From Macrophomina tecta (Eukaryota > Ascomycota > Dothideomycetes > Botryosphaeriales > Botryosphaeriaceae): 64,000 nucleotides of DNA. The stretch lies in NCBI GenBank assembly GCA_024180945.1, contig JAKSGN010000005.1, positions 1,612,001-1,676,000 on the forward strand. Reading direction: 5' to 3'. Below are positions 13,501 to 25,084 of the stretch, one piece after another (position 1 is the stretch's first letter; each line of letters starts with the position of its first letter). Position numbers and translations under genes: made by a program. Under the pieces are notes generated by a model. It was not told where the DNA came from. It ran no database searches and worked only from the letters and a program-made list of their open reading frames with translations.

Positions 13501-16240
13501 TCACCATCTCAGTCCCTGAGACAATTTCCATAAGGCTGCCGCCCGTCCCTTCCAAATCCAGCAGCTTGCTCCTTGTGAAGAAGGGCCAAACTCGGTTGGG
13601 GAAAACCTTAACAAGTGCGTGAATGAAGTACAGGCAATTAACCAGTAGTTCCAGCGAACCGTCATTGTTGGGCCGTTCGCGTAGCCTTTCGAGCTCCTGC
13701 TCAAAGATGTCGAAGATTAAGCTTATAACATCCTGGTTGCGGCTGAGACCATCGCTGGCGTCCTCAAGTATCAATCGCGCGTCCGTCCGCTGGTCTGCAT
13801 CCCGAGCCTTGGCAGCTTTTGTAGCTGCTGTGATGAGAGTTGCCAGCAAGCCAATGTATTCGCTTGCTGCTTCAATGGCAATCGGTTGCTCTGTTGCAGT
13901 GTCAACCGTCTCGTTGCCTACAAGCAATGTCGAAAGGTATGCAGCCAGGTAACGCAAGGCCGAATGCTTATGGTTCCAGGCGATGACGTGCGGCTTTGAG
14001 TCTGGATTGAGTACTATTCCTTCTGTACCCACGGGAAGGAAATGTATCTCATCTGCAGGCATCTCATTAATAGGAACAACTTCATTGCCTTCAGATTCTT
14101 CATCTGCAATAGGGCGCTTGGAGGTTTTTCTGTCCCAGAAGAGGCTCATGTCTTCTCTCAACTGCACCGATGAAGGTGTCTCATCTTCACGAATAAGTAC
14201 GTAATCTTTAAAGCCCGTCGGAAGTTGATGGGTGAACTGGCCCTTGTTCTGCAGCCATTTTGCGGTGACAAGGTCTCCTTCTTCGTCCGTCTCGACGCCG
14301 AAACACAATGCCTTTGCAAACTGGAGCAGCGGGATAGTCTCGTAGGGGTACCGGAACTTGGCTTGATCTAAGATGCCCATTCCACCTTGGGCGATGAAGG
14401 CCTCCAAAACTGGATCAGGTGTCTTTTTGGGGGATTGTTCAGCCAGAGTCCAGTAGTCTTGACTGCCACTAAGCACTGTGAGGAAACTCGTAATGAGCTC
14501 GGGGCTGTACTCCACGGTGAACGTGCCCGCACTAATGAGCCATAGGAGCTGAAGCCGCATCCGAGCCTCCAAGTAATGATTAGATCTCGCAGCGGGATTG
14601 TCTCTTCTGTCTCCATCACTGAAAGTCCCTGTTATGCTGAGGGCGATCTCTGGTACGAGCTCGTATATCCGAGCTCCATCAACGGAGAATTTTGTCAGAA
14701 GTACAGGAATGTCTTCCTCGTCGTCCTCATTGGTGCTGACGCCCTTGATATAATCATGGAGCTTCTCCACTACGCTTGAAGGAGCATCTGGAGACCCTTG
14801 CGTGATTTGTGTTTCCCGCTCGTGGCTGATTTCTTCACTCTCGGTTGTAACAGTGAGAGCAAATATCGCCCAGGCGAACATAGCTGGACTTGCAGGAGTT
14901 GGGCCAGGCTGGCACATAGCCAAAAGGATGGTGGTGACTCTCTCGATACAGAATTTGTTCTTCACGTAGGCACCGCCATCTGCGCCGTCTGAGGGAGTGA
15001 CGTTACTTCCTTCGGCTGCAATGAATGCTAGAAGTCCGCGGATGTTGATAAATTCCAAGGTAACCATAGCGATCAGCAGCTGGAGCGTTGGCACCAGAAG
15101 CTGTTGACTTTGGAATGGCTGGAATTGGTCAGTTAGCCTCCACGCTAGACAGGTCGTCACGTTTGAATGAACTCACCAACTGGATATCCTTGCAAAAAAC
15201 ACAACCCGCCATAACTTCGAACCAGTCCACAACGACATCCGACGGCAAGAGATCAGAGGTGCTGTCGAGGTGGGTAAAGAGAAGCAGGAGTATGTTGATA
15301 GCCTCAGCGAGCTGTGCCTGTCCCCACATTTCCTCGGCCTCCTCGTTCCCTCCCGGGACGTCCTTGTACCACCCACTTCCGGTGGCGATGTTCTGGAAGC
15401 GCGATTGAAGGGCTTTGGTGCCATCTTTAAGAAAGCCAGCCTTTTGTGAAGAAAAAACCTTGCTTCCAAGCTCTTCCACCCAAGACGGCTGAGCATCTGC
15501 TGCAGGCGCAGCAATGGTGGATGGGCCATTGGCCCTTCCAGGTGCCGAACCAAGCCGTGCCAACAGGTCGCTGATCTTCAAAATGTGTATCCGCTCGGTA
15601 AGATATGCTTCCAACAAACGCATCTGCCTGCTCTCCTTGGAATGAAAGGCGGCGAAGTTCTGGCCCATACCGCTTGCCGTGGCGGCAAGAATGGTGGATT
15701 TTGGCAAGAAGGTAGAGGAACCAAGGTTTGCGCCACCGGCAGCATCCTGAACACTGAGGGTCTCCTCTTCGGTGAAGCCAGCGAGGAGCTGGGTTGCTGG
15801 TCTAGTCTGCCATTCCAGAAGGACTATGCGCAGGGCGGAGAGCTCGTCAATGCCTGCCTCAGCTGACAGCCATTTGGTATCCTCCTTGATCTCGTCGATG
15901 TTGTACTGCCCGTTGTCAGACGGCGTGACGTTGATGGCGGCCGTCTTAGTCTCGAAGGCCGACTTGGACTGGGCGTTTGGCGGTTGGAAAGGCTGGAACG
16001 GTTGGCTGAGTAGGGCGACATTGGTCTCATGGGAGAGGAAATCACGGAGGGCACCATCCTCACGACCGGCCTTGGAGTTACGCAAGGCCACGAATGCGTC
16101 CTTCCATGAGCTGCATAAAGGTCAGCGGGATTAGCAGGGTTAGGGTGCAGGATGGGCGGTGCGTACAGCAGCTGTTGCTCGCCGCTCAGGCATTTGTCGA
16201 GCGGGGGGAAGAGGACGGAGTCGCCAGATGATGCAGCCAT
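10544..16240 (-). CDS. NUP188: Nucleoporin Nup188, inner-ring scaffold of the nuclear pore
   Basis: Three exons on the minus strand (16240-16167, 16110-15177, 15118-10544) give 1860 residues, the usual size for filamentous-fungal Nup188. Intron 1 (16111-16166) has a GTACGC donor and ATGCAG acceptor. Intron 2 (15119-15176) has GTGAGT and a CTAAC branch. Phase is kept at both, joining LSGEQQLL to SWKDAFVALRN and CKDIQL to PFQSQQLLVP. The N-terminal segment FETKTAAIN...ELSALRIVLLEWQTR matches the Nup188 N-terminal alpha-solenoid. The rest is all-helical, as expected of a Nup188/Nup192 superhelix, and ends in a Gly/Ser-rich tail (GGSGGGSGGGA). Nup188 joins Nic96 in the inner ring and helps passage of membrane proteins through the pore. 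The related Nup192 is excluded by the N-terminal match. It shares a 1.06-kb divergent promoter region with the gene at 17300. Confidence 0.9.
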
Positions 16241-17299
16241 ATCCGCCCGAGTGCGCGGCAGGAATGCGCGCGTCTAAATGGCCATGGAGGGGAGTTGAGT
16301 GGTGTACGAGTTGCGACAGCTCCGGAGCTTGACCTAGAAAACAATGCGCCTTGACGCGCTGCGCCAACGCTTCCCGGCCACCACTTTCCGCCCGTGCCAA
16401 GCAATCTCCACCTCCACCGCCAGTGCCGCACCGATTCAAAGCGCACCCTCTCCTTATGCCTTCCGCTTCCATCACCGCCGCTCATCGCCTATCTCTGGGA
16501 AGCGGCTGCTAGAATCTTGGTCTCTGGATGTATTCTCCGTGCGCTCCGGGCTCCGAATCAGAAGCAGCAGCACCTAAATGGACAGATTCAGACCATGTTT
16601 TTGGTGACTCCGGGAACACCGCAGAAAAGAAGAAAAAAATAGGCCCCTTCGGACAAGAAGTACGCTGAAATCTTTCTCTGGTTGTGGTGAACCTCTAGAG
16701 CGTAATAACTCGATTTATCCATCATATCTTGGCCATGCCTATCCATTATCCATGAAAGCACTCACCCATGACAGCCCTGTCACGCTGCCAGGCATGTACC
16801 GAATACATCTACAAGCTCATCTAGGCAGTAGACTTCCTAAGCATAATCCAAAAAAAAAAAAAAAAAAAAAAAAAGCTCGTTAGTCCCCTCAAACGCTGGG
16901 AGCATGACGTGGTGCGGGAACATACGCGATACGGAGCAAGTGTTCCAGGAGCAGCAGCCACCTCCATTGCAGCTGAGAACAGTCGTACAAGGAGTATTGA
17001 CTATCGCGTATGTCCAAAATATATTCTGTACTTCCTGCTTCTGTGTGCTGGTGCAAAGTTCATCACTTTTGCCTCTGATCCACTCGCTACCACCTTACTT
17101 CACTTCACTTTGGCCCAGCACCTTCCTCACCTATTAAGAGCCATGCACGCCCACAAACTCTGCCTGAGCCCCAGTCTCTTCAAGTACATCGCGCTTACTC
17201 CCGCTATTCATCTCTATACTTCTACTACATCTCAGTCCTCCTTCGTTCTTGCTTCTTCAACAACCCGCCTCCTCTACATGCTCCCGGAGCCAGCACACC
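16241..17299. promoter_or_regulatory. Divergent promoter region of NUP188 and the WGR-like gene
   Basis: About 1.06 kb separates the two start codons. The main feature is an A25 tract (16850-16874), the kind of poly(dA:dT) sequence that excludes nucleosomes in fungal promoters. The right half is CT-rich, typical of a fungal 5' leader, and contains short upstream ATGs (for example near 17142). No gene was recognised here. Confidence 0.55.
16850..16874. repeat. A25 homopolymer tract in a divergent promoter
   Basis: 25 uninterrupted A about midway between the NUP188 and WGR-like start codons, a likely nucleosome-excluding element. Confidence 0.9.
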
Positions 17300-19549
17300 A
17301 TGGCACAAAACCCGCCGGGCGCATTTCACGCGCACCAGCTCAACCGCCCCATTGGCATGGTGGATGAGCAATTCGCTGGATTTGCGCCCTCATCTTCGCA
17401 ACCCACCGAGCCCGCTGCCTTCACACAGCACCATCGCGGTTCCCACCATACACCGGAGCCACAGACCCAACATCTGCTGCAGGCTCATCGCCTCTACCAA
17501 GCAACTCCCGCGAACATTCCTGGCGCGGATCTTGGCTTCAGCCAGCATTTGGATGGTCTATATCACACACAGATGGCGAATCCGTATTATGGAACATACG
17601 GCCACACGGCGCCGCAGCAGCCTCATAGCGAATACGGTTCACAAGCCAGCCCCATCCAGCAATACCACACAACAATGACGAGCATTCCTGGATCAAATAT
17701 TGACGCCATACGACAGCCTCCGACCACATACGGCGCGCCAACAGTAAGCGTGTCCCAAATGCCTGCTAACAAACGCCTGAGGTTATCCGGCAACGACAAC
17801 TCCTTGTTCTCCGTTCAAGACAACAAACCGGCCTATTTCCCCCATGGCGGTCTCGCAGCTCATTCATCGCCAAGCGCACGCCTCGCAACCATGGCCAGGG
17901 CTCCTATCCAGGAGATCCCATACGGGTTCGCCAACGCCTATCGGACGCCCTCAAGTCACGGCGCTCCGCCAGCTCAGCGTTATCCCACACCCTTTAAGGC
18001 TCATACGTCGATGCCAGCCCGTGGACCAGTCTCAAATGGCATTGTCAATCGAAGTCAGCACTTGAAGGTTCCGAATAATGCATTTGAAAGAAACGTGTCT
18101 CAGGCCATGACACTGGATCTCTCTCCTGTAAATGCCATGGTACGGACGGCCTCCCCCTCTTCCTCCAGCAGGCAGAGCCCTTCTATTGTCTCCCAGAATA
18201 TTCTGCCACATGCGGTCACTGCATATGCCAATTCATCTCCTGCTCAAAGGCCTCATAATGTGGCACTTTACTCGCACGTCAGCAACACGACTCCAGTCAT
18301 GAGCCCGAGCCCTGTGCCAGCCAACAGTATGGTACGGACTGCCTCCTCATGTAGCAGCCAACACTCTACTCCTCCTGCCCTGAGCGCGCCATCTCGCGTG
18401 TCGTCAGCATATGACACTGCCTATCAAACTCAAGGAGCTCAGATTACTACCCCTCGGCCTGTCAACAGCGTGACTCAAGCTACCCGCGCTGTTCGACCCG
18501 CCCGGGCTGTTCAAGCTCCCGAAGATGCTCAAGCTATCGAGGCAGTTCGAGCTCCCAGTGCCGGTCAGGCTATCAGGGCTTTTCAAGTTCCCGGAACTGT
18601 TCAAGCTCCCAGCGCGACTCCCGCAACCCTTACCACTCCAACACCACTTAACACTTCTGCAGCTCCTGCGCCTCCTACTGCCTCAGGCAGCAACGACGGC
18701 TCACCTCCCAGCCCGCAGAGCTCGCCATTAGAACAAAGCCTCGCGAGCTCGCTCTCCGACGCGAAAAGACGCCTCGAAACCATCCACCGCGCCCTGAACA
18801 TCCAAAAGTTCGTCCACGAACTCCAACAGAAGGGCCTCAGCAGCATCACCCGCGACATAGTGCGCCACTTCCGCATCGGCAAGCAAGAAGCCCGGCGGGA
18901 CCTGGGGTCCGAGGTGTACCACGCCTACGCCGACAGCACGGGCTTCGTGTACTGCAACGTGACGCTCACGCGCGTCGACGTCACCAGCAACATCAACGAG
19001 CGCGTCGTGCTGTCCATCTACGAGAGCGACTTTGCCCCGCACAACTACTGCACGCACATGCGCTACCGCAGCGGCGGCATAAAGACCGCAGCCGGCGCGT
19101 TCATGCTCGCCAACGGCACCGACTACGCCGCCGCGTTCAAGGCGTTCCGCAAGGCCTTCAAGAAGTACGCGCGCCTGAGCTGGGAGCACCGCTTCCTACC
19201 GCAGGACTACATCGCCGGCAGCATCCGCCGGTGGGAGCATCAGCAGCGCATGAACCTCGAGTTCGCCAAGTGGGGCGAGCGCCGCCGGCCGGCGAGCAGG
19301 AGCCCCAGCCCCGTCTTGGGCGACAGCAAGGAGAAGAAGCGGGGTCAGAAGCGGAAGGCTTCGAGTTCGGCCTCTGCGAAGGACGAACTGACGCCTGAGG
19401 AGTTGCATAGCTGCTTGGTTAGGGCATTCAAGTACGCTCCGCCCGCCAATGGCGTGCCTCAGGGTGAGATACCCATGTTAGGTGGGAAGTATGTTAGCAT
19501 TCCGGGCGACGAGCCCGACGATGATCGTTTCATTATCACTCCTCCATAG
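17300..19549 (+). CDS. Disordered protein with a degenerate stand-alone WGR domain
   Basis: A single-exon gene of 749 residues. The start at ATG 17300 is the first in-frame ATG and lies in good context (CACACCATGG). Residues 1 to about 490 are low-complexity, rich in Pro, Ser, Gln, Ala and His, with two copies of an AxMVRTAS(P/S)xSS motif and an Ala/Val/Pro repeat block around DNA 18480-18620. A helical stretch (about 490-535) precedes a region at about 541-632 that follows the WGR pattern of PARP-type proteins: a GFVYCNVTLTRVDVTSNINE start, a central THMRYRSGG where RWGRVG is expected, then AAAFKAFRKAFKKYARLSWEHR, resembling the family's F..KF..KT...W..R ending. The Trp-Gly pair is replaced by Tyr-Arg. 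No PARP catalytic or BRCT domain is present. A basic KEKKRGQKRK segment may be a nuclear localisation signal. A role in DNA or nucleic-acid binding is inferred from the fold only. Confidence 0.7.
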   Translation: MAQNPPGAFHAHQLNRPIGMVDEQFAGFAPSSSQPTEPAAFTQHHRGSHHTPEPQTQHLLQAHRLYQATPANIPGADLGFSQHLDGLYHTQMANPYYGTYGHTAPQQPHSEYGSQASPIQQYHTTMTSIPGSNIDAIRQPPTTYGAPTVSVSQMPANKRLRLSGNDNSLFSVQDNKPAYFPHGGLAAHSSPSARLATMARAPIQEIPYGFANAYRTPSSHGAPPAQRYPTPFKAHTSMPARGPVSNGIVNRSQHLKVPNNAFERNVSQAMTLDLSPVNAMVRTASPSSSSRQSPSIVSQNILPHAVTAYANSSPAQRPHNVALYSHVSNTTPVMSPSPVPANSMVRTASSCSSQHSTPPALSAPSRVSSAYDTAYQTQGAQITTPRPVNSVTQATRAVRPARAVQAPEDAQAIEAVRAPSAGQAIRAFQVPGTVQAPSATPATLTTPTPLNTSAAPAPPTASGSNDGSPPSPQSSPLEQSLASSLSDAKRRLETIHRALNIQKFVHELQQKGLSSITRDIVRHFRIGKQEARRDLGSEVYHAYADSTGFVYCNVTLTRVDVTSNINERVVLSIYESDFAPHNYCTHMRYRSGGIKTAAGAFMLANGTDYAAAFKAFRKAFKKYARLSWEHRFLPQDYIAGSIRRWEHQQRMNLEFAKWGERRRPASRSPSPVLGDSKEKKRGQKRKASSSASAKDELTPEELHSCLVRAFKYAPPANGVPQGEIPMLGGKYVSIPGDEPDDDRFIITPP

Positions 19550-19828
19550 ATACATCTTTGAGACCGTCGAGCGCTTTACTTGGGGCATTTTACATTGGCA
19601 CTTTCGTTTAGCACTTCCATTTGGCACCTTCATTTGGCACATTTTCTTGGACACTCATTTTTGGAAACATAACTTCTATACAGTACGAAAGCGAATATAG
19701 AGAAGCGTTCAAGGTTCTATGTAATTGCAGTCTCTCTGATCAAATCACTCTGCTAAAGCCACTCAACACAAGGCGTCAACCCATCGACTCAAACAATCTC
19801 AATCTCAGGACAACACCGTCGCAGTGAT

Positions 19829-22389
19829 TCATTCAACCTCCTTCCCCTCTCCCTTCCCACCAACTCCAGCCCCGTACGCCCATGCCAACGCCCTCCCCAC
19901 CCCTTCCCCGCTCCAATACGCCCCCGTCACCGTCCCCAGCGCCAAGAAACTCGCCGTATGCTCCCCCGCAAACCACACCCTCCGCTCCGGCATGCCCCTC
20001 CGCAGCACCTCAATATCCACATCACCCTCCTCCAACCCGACCTGAAAATTCGTGTAACTCCCATACCCCGCCAATTCATCATTCGTCCACGCGGTCGCCA
20101 GAACACTGCTAGGCCGACACACCGGATCCCGCTCATCATAATTCGGCAAGCGGGCGTAGTAGGGCTCGAAGAACCGCAGGATGCGGGCGGTAGCTTCGGG
20201 AGAAGGGCTGTGATTGGAGGAAGAGGCGTTGCCGCTGTTCTCGGTCTTCTGCGCGTCCTCGGCCAAGATGGCGGCGAGGTGCTGGGAGGTAGGGCCGAAG
20301 GTGTAGAAGAGCAGCGTCGGGTGCGAGGTGCCGCCGGGCAGCGCGGCCATGTTGACGCACTCCTGGTTCCAGGCGCGCGGGTTGGTGTCGCGGGCGTAGA
20401 GCGGAGCGGTCCATTGCGTGAAGCCGGGGTGGTGGTGGTGGTGGTGCTGCTGCTGCCGCTGCTGCTCCTCTTTGGCGGCCCCGTCATCTTTTTGCGTGGA
20501 CGTGTTCTGCTGGTGGTGGCTGTGGGCCTGGTGGAGCGGCGCGGTGGTGGCGGTGGTGTTGGGGACGGAGTCGCGGGCGGCGGTCTTCGGTTTGTTCGTT
20601 GGCTGCGACGAGGCCATGTTCCAGAAGGCCGTCGGGAAGGAAATATAGAATTTGTCGAGGCAGCCGTAGCCTAGGTTGTCGATGGCTCTGGACACGCGGT
20701 CCGGCAGCGCTGGCTTGAAGGCCGTATCCTTATTCCGCTTCAGCCATCCCAAGGGAGCTGTCATAACAACCTCGTCAAAGACTGCGCTGCTCCCATCTGC
20801 TAGGTGTACCTTCACTGCGCCGTCTTCGTTCCCCTCATCATCAATGATAGTTTCGATCGTCTTCACACGCTGTCCAAACTTGATGTCCGCGCCCTCGAGC
20901 GCGGGCCGCGCTATTCTATCCAGGATCTTGCGGTAAGTCTCCGCAACGAACAGGTTTTCACCGTCGATGCATTCCTCGAGCCAAAAGAAACGTAGACTTT
21001 GCCGCTCGAGCGGGCTGCCGACAAAGGCACCCCACATCTCTGCTATTTTGAGGAGCATATTTCGCTTCTCCTCCTTCGTCTTCTCATCGAGATGTTTTGA
21101 CTGCTCATCCTCATCTGTGTAAAGCGTAGACGTTTTTTCCTTAACATAGTCGAGAAGACTTTTACTTGCCGGTATTGACGCGCTGTGCTGCTTGCTAAAC
21201 TCCATGCCATCCCCAATGATGCTCCATATCGTCTCCGAGGCATCGGTAGCCTCTGTCTCGGAGAGTTGCGCTCCATATTGGTCGTATATGCACTGGCGGC
21301 CATCCCAGTTGTGCGTGATGGTTCCGGTCTCTTTTGCCAGATCCAGGATCGGATTATCATCAGTTCCATGTATCCAATTTGGACCGCTGTAGAGAAGTTA
21401 GCTCCCGATATCATTTGGAGGAAAGCGAAGAAGCTTGAAGGCAAAATAGACAATAATTCCACGGACGCCCCTGAACTGCCGAACTCCGCACTTGAAGAGA
21501 CGTGCGATACTTGCGTCCCCGTCCTCTTCTAGAGCGTGTCACATCGAAGAACCCCTTGCATCTTAAAATGATAGGAAGACGTCCAAGGGCCACCTGAAGC
21601 TGAGAAGCAACCAAGCCCGACGCCGGGAATTCCGTATCGATATGGAAGTGGATCCTCCGTAGGACAGTCCGGGCAGTATAGATAACCATGACACCTTCTC
21701 GCATCCGCACCTCCCGCCTCCGTCGCCTCGGCACCAGGCAAAGATCACAAATCCAACGAAAGGGGAAAAATTGGTGTAGAGAAAACAGAGAAAAGAGAGG
21801 GAGCCACCTACAGATCAACCGTATGCCCAGAGTTCGTAGTCGCCTGGCAAAGCTGTAGTCCACGAAGAAACATGTCAGCAAAACCTCACTGTCCACAAAA
21901 AGAACCCCCTCGCACCGAAAGGGAAAGAGGAGGAAGGTAAAAAAAAAAAGAAAAGAAAAAAGTAAAACTCACCCTCCCACCAACCCTCCTCCTCGCCTCC
22001 AACACCGTAACCCTCAACCCCGCCTGCAACAGCACGTCCGCGCACCTCAGCCCACTCACACCAGCGCCAACGACGCAGACATGCGGTTTCCTACTGCCAC
22101 CTCCCTTGGGCAGGGCGGCGCGGCGGATGAGCGGCAGCGACATTACGCCTGCTCCTCCTGTAGCGGTAGCAGCAGCGGACAAGGTGGGGGAATTGTAGCC
22201 GCTGTCGACGTCGAGGGTTTTCTCACTGGTACTAGTAGAAGGATGCTTGAGAGAATCACAAAGACTCGGGGCGAGGAAGAAGAATTCGGGACGATGCGGG
22301 CTGCAGCGGAGGTCGAGCTGTGCGCGGTCCGGGCTGCCGTCGAGATTGACGCCCTTGGATGACGTGGATCGGTAGGCCCTGCGCTCCAT
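19829..22389 (-). CDS. Flavin-containing amine oxidase (polyamine oxidase-like)
   Basis: Three exons on the minus strand (22389-21973, 21852-21812, 21386-19829) give 671 residues. Introns 21853-21972 and 21387-21811 have GTGAGT and GTAGGT donors. They join GGR to LCQATTNSGHTVDL and then GPNWIHG, exactly as in polyamine oxidases. The Rossmann dinucleotide motif is VVGAGVSGLRCADVLLQAGLRVTVLEARRRVGGR; the FAD-contacting C-terminal motif is FAGEHTASFLALGTVTGAYWSGE. The first in-frame ATG is 22389; an internal ATG at 22143 (MSLPLIRR), just before the FAD motif, is an alternative start. A low-complexity insert rich in His and Gln (about DNA 20420-20600) interrupts the substrate domain. There is no SWIRM domain, so this is not an LSD1-type histone demethylase. 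It probably oxidises spermine, spermidine or acetylated polyamines, releasing H2O2. The gene converges on the WGR-like gene with 279 bases between stops. Confidence 0.87.
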
Positions 22390-23772
22390 GATTTTGTCTG
22401 CGTTAAAATTCCGTTGTTTTCTTTCTTTTGGGAAATCTTCTGATTCTTTTCGTTTGTGATGGGTGGAAGATTTGTGCAAGATAGGAGTGTTTGTGTTGTT
22501 ATGAAAGGGGATGATGTCAATTTGAAGAAATGCGGTCGATAGAAAAGAGTAAGCAGACCGCGAAAAGGCCAAGAAAGGGGGATATGTGTGTAGTGGCGAG
22601 GGACGTGGCCAACAGGGACAAAGAAAAAAAATAAAAATCGCCGTAGTAGCAGCGACGAGGAAAGAGAAAGGAGGGAAAAGCGAAACAAAATGACGCCTGG
22701 CAGGGAGGCGTATAAATACGAAGGGCAGGAAGGGCGTGTAGACAGCAAAAGCGTGTAGCTATTCCCCACCATATCACATTGACCCTCCGCAGCGTGAGGC
22801 TGTGGCGCCTCGTGATAAGCTGCAGGGTAGCAGGGACGCGGGTATCAGGGTCGCCGACCACAACAGGCGACGGCCGCGCTAGGAACGGGCTTCCATCCTG
22901 CACACATGGCTCGCGGCTCGAACGGTCCAGTCCCAGGCCGACTCCCCTCTTCCCAACCCGAAAAAGGCCGGAGTGGAGACAAGGGTGCTGTGGCCGTCTC
23001 GTTGACGTGCAGCGGCCTGCTATTTGGTACGGACGGGGCACGCGCCAGCATCTGCACTTCTAGGCGCGTCGATCCCGCCTCTTGCTCGCTTGGTTAAAGA
23101 AAGGAAGGATGGATGGATGGATGGCTGCTCTGTAGATGGGGCGCGGCCGCTCGTTGGTCCGCCTGACCACTGTGCCTCGCGGCCGCCTTCGTTGATGCGG
23201 CTGGTTGAGTCACGAAAAGGAAAAGATGCACGGCGATACCAAGGGGACAGCATGAGCCTAAGCGGGTGGCGGGGCGGAGTGATGGGCGAGGGGACGCAGG
23301 GCCGACGACAGCCGCTGGCCTGACCAAGAGATACCGGTGCGATACAAGAACAGTAAGAGGAATGTGTACGGCTTACCTCCCAACGGACCGACGGCGGAGG
23401 CTCTGGAGTCTGCTGTTGGCGGAGCTCTTGCGCCAGGGATGCTGCTGAAGCTGGCAATGGAATGGATGGAGTAAAGATGTGAGCGGACGGAACCAGCCCG
23501 CTTTTGCCGTCACCATCCGCCTCGAAAAGTCGCCGCCTCTGATTGGCTCGTCCGCCGGCCTCACGCGCCGTCTGTTTGGGCAGGTCTTGGGCCCTCGCAC
23601 CAGATGGGTTGCCATTGCGAGAAAACCAGTATGCTAAGCAATTGAGAACACTCCAAGTGAACTTGCCGTTCTTTATATACCCTGCACTGGATATATCTAC
23701 GTGCCACCATCCTATACACAAGCCCGCCCTGAACGCCGCCTATACCCCAAGAACACCGGAAACAGTATCGCC
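22390..23772. other. Intergenic: amine oxidase upstream region and ERV41 downstream side
   Basis: About 1.4 kb. It carries a TATAAATA sequence on the plus strand (22711-22718), a GGAT tandem repeat (about 23107-23123) and no recognisable gene. The TATA-like sequence points right and has no assigned plus-strand gene after it. Confidence 0.5.
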
Positions 23773-25084
23773 TTAAATGCTGCGCTTGTCGTCCATGCTC
23801 GGCGTCCTCCCGTGAAGCACGCCGAGTCCATCGCCGCGCGTTTTCCTCTTGCCATAGAAGTCCACAAGCGCCTCTCCAACCCTGAAGCACCATCCACCCG
23901 CCACCATCACACCGCTTACCACATTGACAAGGCGGATCAATAGTGCCAGAAATCCGCCGTTGTACTCGGAGATGGTAAGCTTGATAGGCTCGATGTCGAA
24001 CTTGACGAATACACCGGGTACCGACATCTCGGGAACGCTGTGGGACTGCTCAGTCACGGCGTATTGGTTGGTGACGATGGTGTGGCTGTTGTCCGTGTAC
24101 ACTGTGGGCACGACCGAGAGGTAGTACTGGAACTTGTAGAAATGGTCATCCGGTGTCGGTGTCACTGCGCGCGTGTAGTCCAGCGGGTTGGTGAGCGAGG
24201 GGTAGTAAGGACCGAAAGAGAGTTCGTTGATCTGATGTGAGAAGTTGAACTCTGTGCGCGCATTCGTGAGCAAAAGCCAGAATGAGATCGTCCAGGCACA
24301 TCTGCAACTTACGGCTGTGGTCCAAGTGCTCGCCAAACTCCATGTACCCGTGGCCCCTTGCGGTGATGTGGAAGTCTCCTTGAACCCTGTTCGCGTCCAG
24401 ACTGCCGTAGATGCGGCACGAGTCCGGTACGCCCCTATACCGTGGAGTCTTGGGGAACTTCTTCGACTTGCTCGCGCCCAGGTAGTCATGCACGTCCTCC
24501 TCGTCATAGCGCTTCTGTTCTTGGCTACGCTCGAGCTTGTGCACATTCTTGCTCTTCTCGACCCACTGCAGCCAGCGCGTGTCGTCCTTGGCCAGCGCGA
24601 CGCCGGCCAGAATGCGGTCGCCCGAAGCATCCTGGATGTTGACGTGCAAGTCCCGGCAGCGCATGGCCACCACGATGTCCAGGTTGATCTGCATCTCGTG
24701 CCCGACGCCCTTCTCAACGCTGAACGTGTGCGAGGTTTCACCCGTCCACCACCGCCGCGTCTCCGTAATCGAGAGCCATATGCATGTTACTATTAGGAGA
24801 AGGGTCCAGTTTGCGCCTTGAGTTGTCTGCTGAAGGTATGTCTTCTTCGTCTTGGCTGCAGGGCTAAGTCAGTCGGGTTGAAGTGGAAATATGGTAATAC
24901 AATTTCGCAGAAAGCTGGAGATGATTGCCGGGAGGATGTGCGCAAGGCCAGGAGTGCACGCGACACGCTGGTGAGGTGCGGAGGGAAATCAAGGGTTAAA
25001 CGTACGGAAAGCATCGAATGCCTGCAGCGCTCCCTTGGGCGCAAAGGCGTCCTCGGAGAGGCCGTGGTCCGCAAAGCCGTTCAT
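23773..25084 (-). CDS. ERV41: ER-Golgi COPII vesicle protein Erv41 (ERGIC2 family)
   Basis: Three exons on the minus strand (25084-25006, 24855-24313, 24251-23773) give 366 residues, close to yeast Erv41 (about 350). Introns of 150 and 61 bases keep phase. The start MNGFADHGLSEDAFAPKGAL is followed by FDAFPKTKKTYLQQT, the conserved N-terminal element of the Erv41/Erv46 family. A first membrane segment (NWTLLLIVTCIWLSI) comes next. The lumenal domain has the family signature INLDIVVAMRCRDLHVNIQDASGDRIL, and HLDHSQFNFSHQINELSFGPYYPSLTNPLD spans the second splice. A second membrane segment (GFLALLIRLVNVVSGVMVAGG) precedes a short cytosolic tail. Erv41 forms a complex with Erv46 that cycles between ER and Golgi and retrieves ER-resident proteins lacking HDEL. 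The Erv46 partner is not in this window. Confidence 0.92.

Noticed and set aside
19829..22389. LSD1-type histone demethylase
   Set aside because: No SWIRM domain or tower insert is present; the GPNWIHG and C-terminal motifs fit polyamine oxidase-like enzymes.
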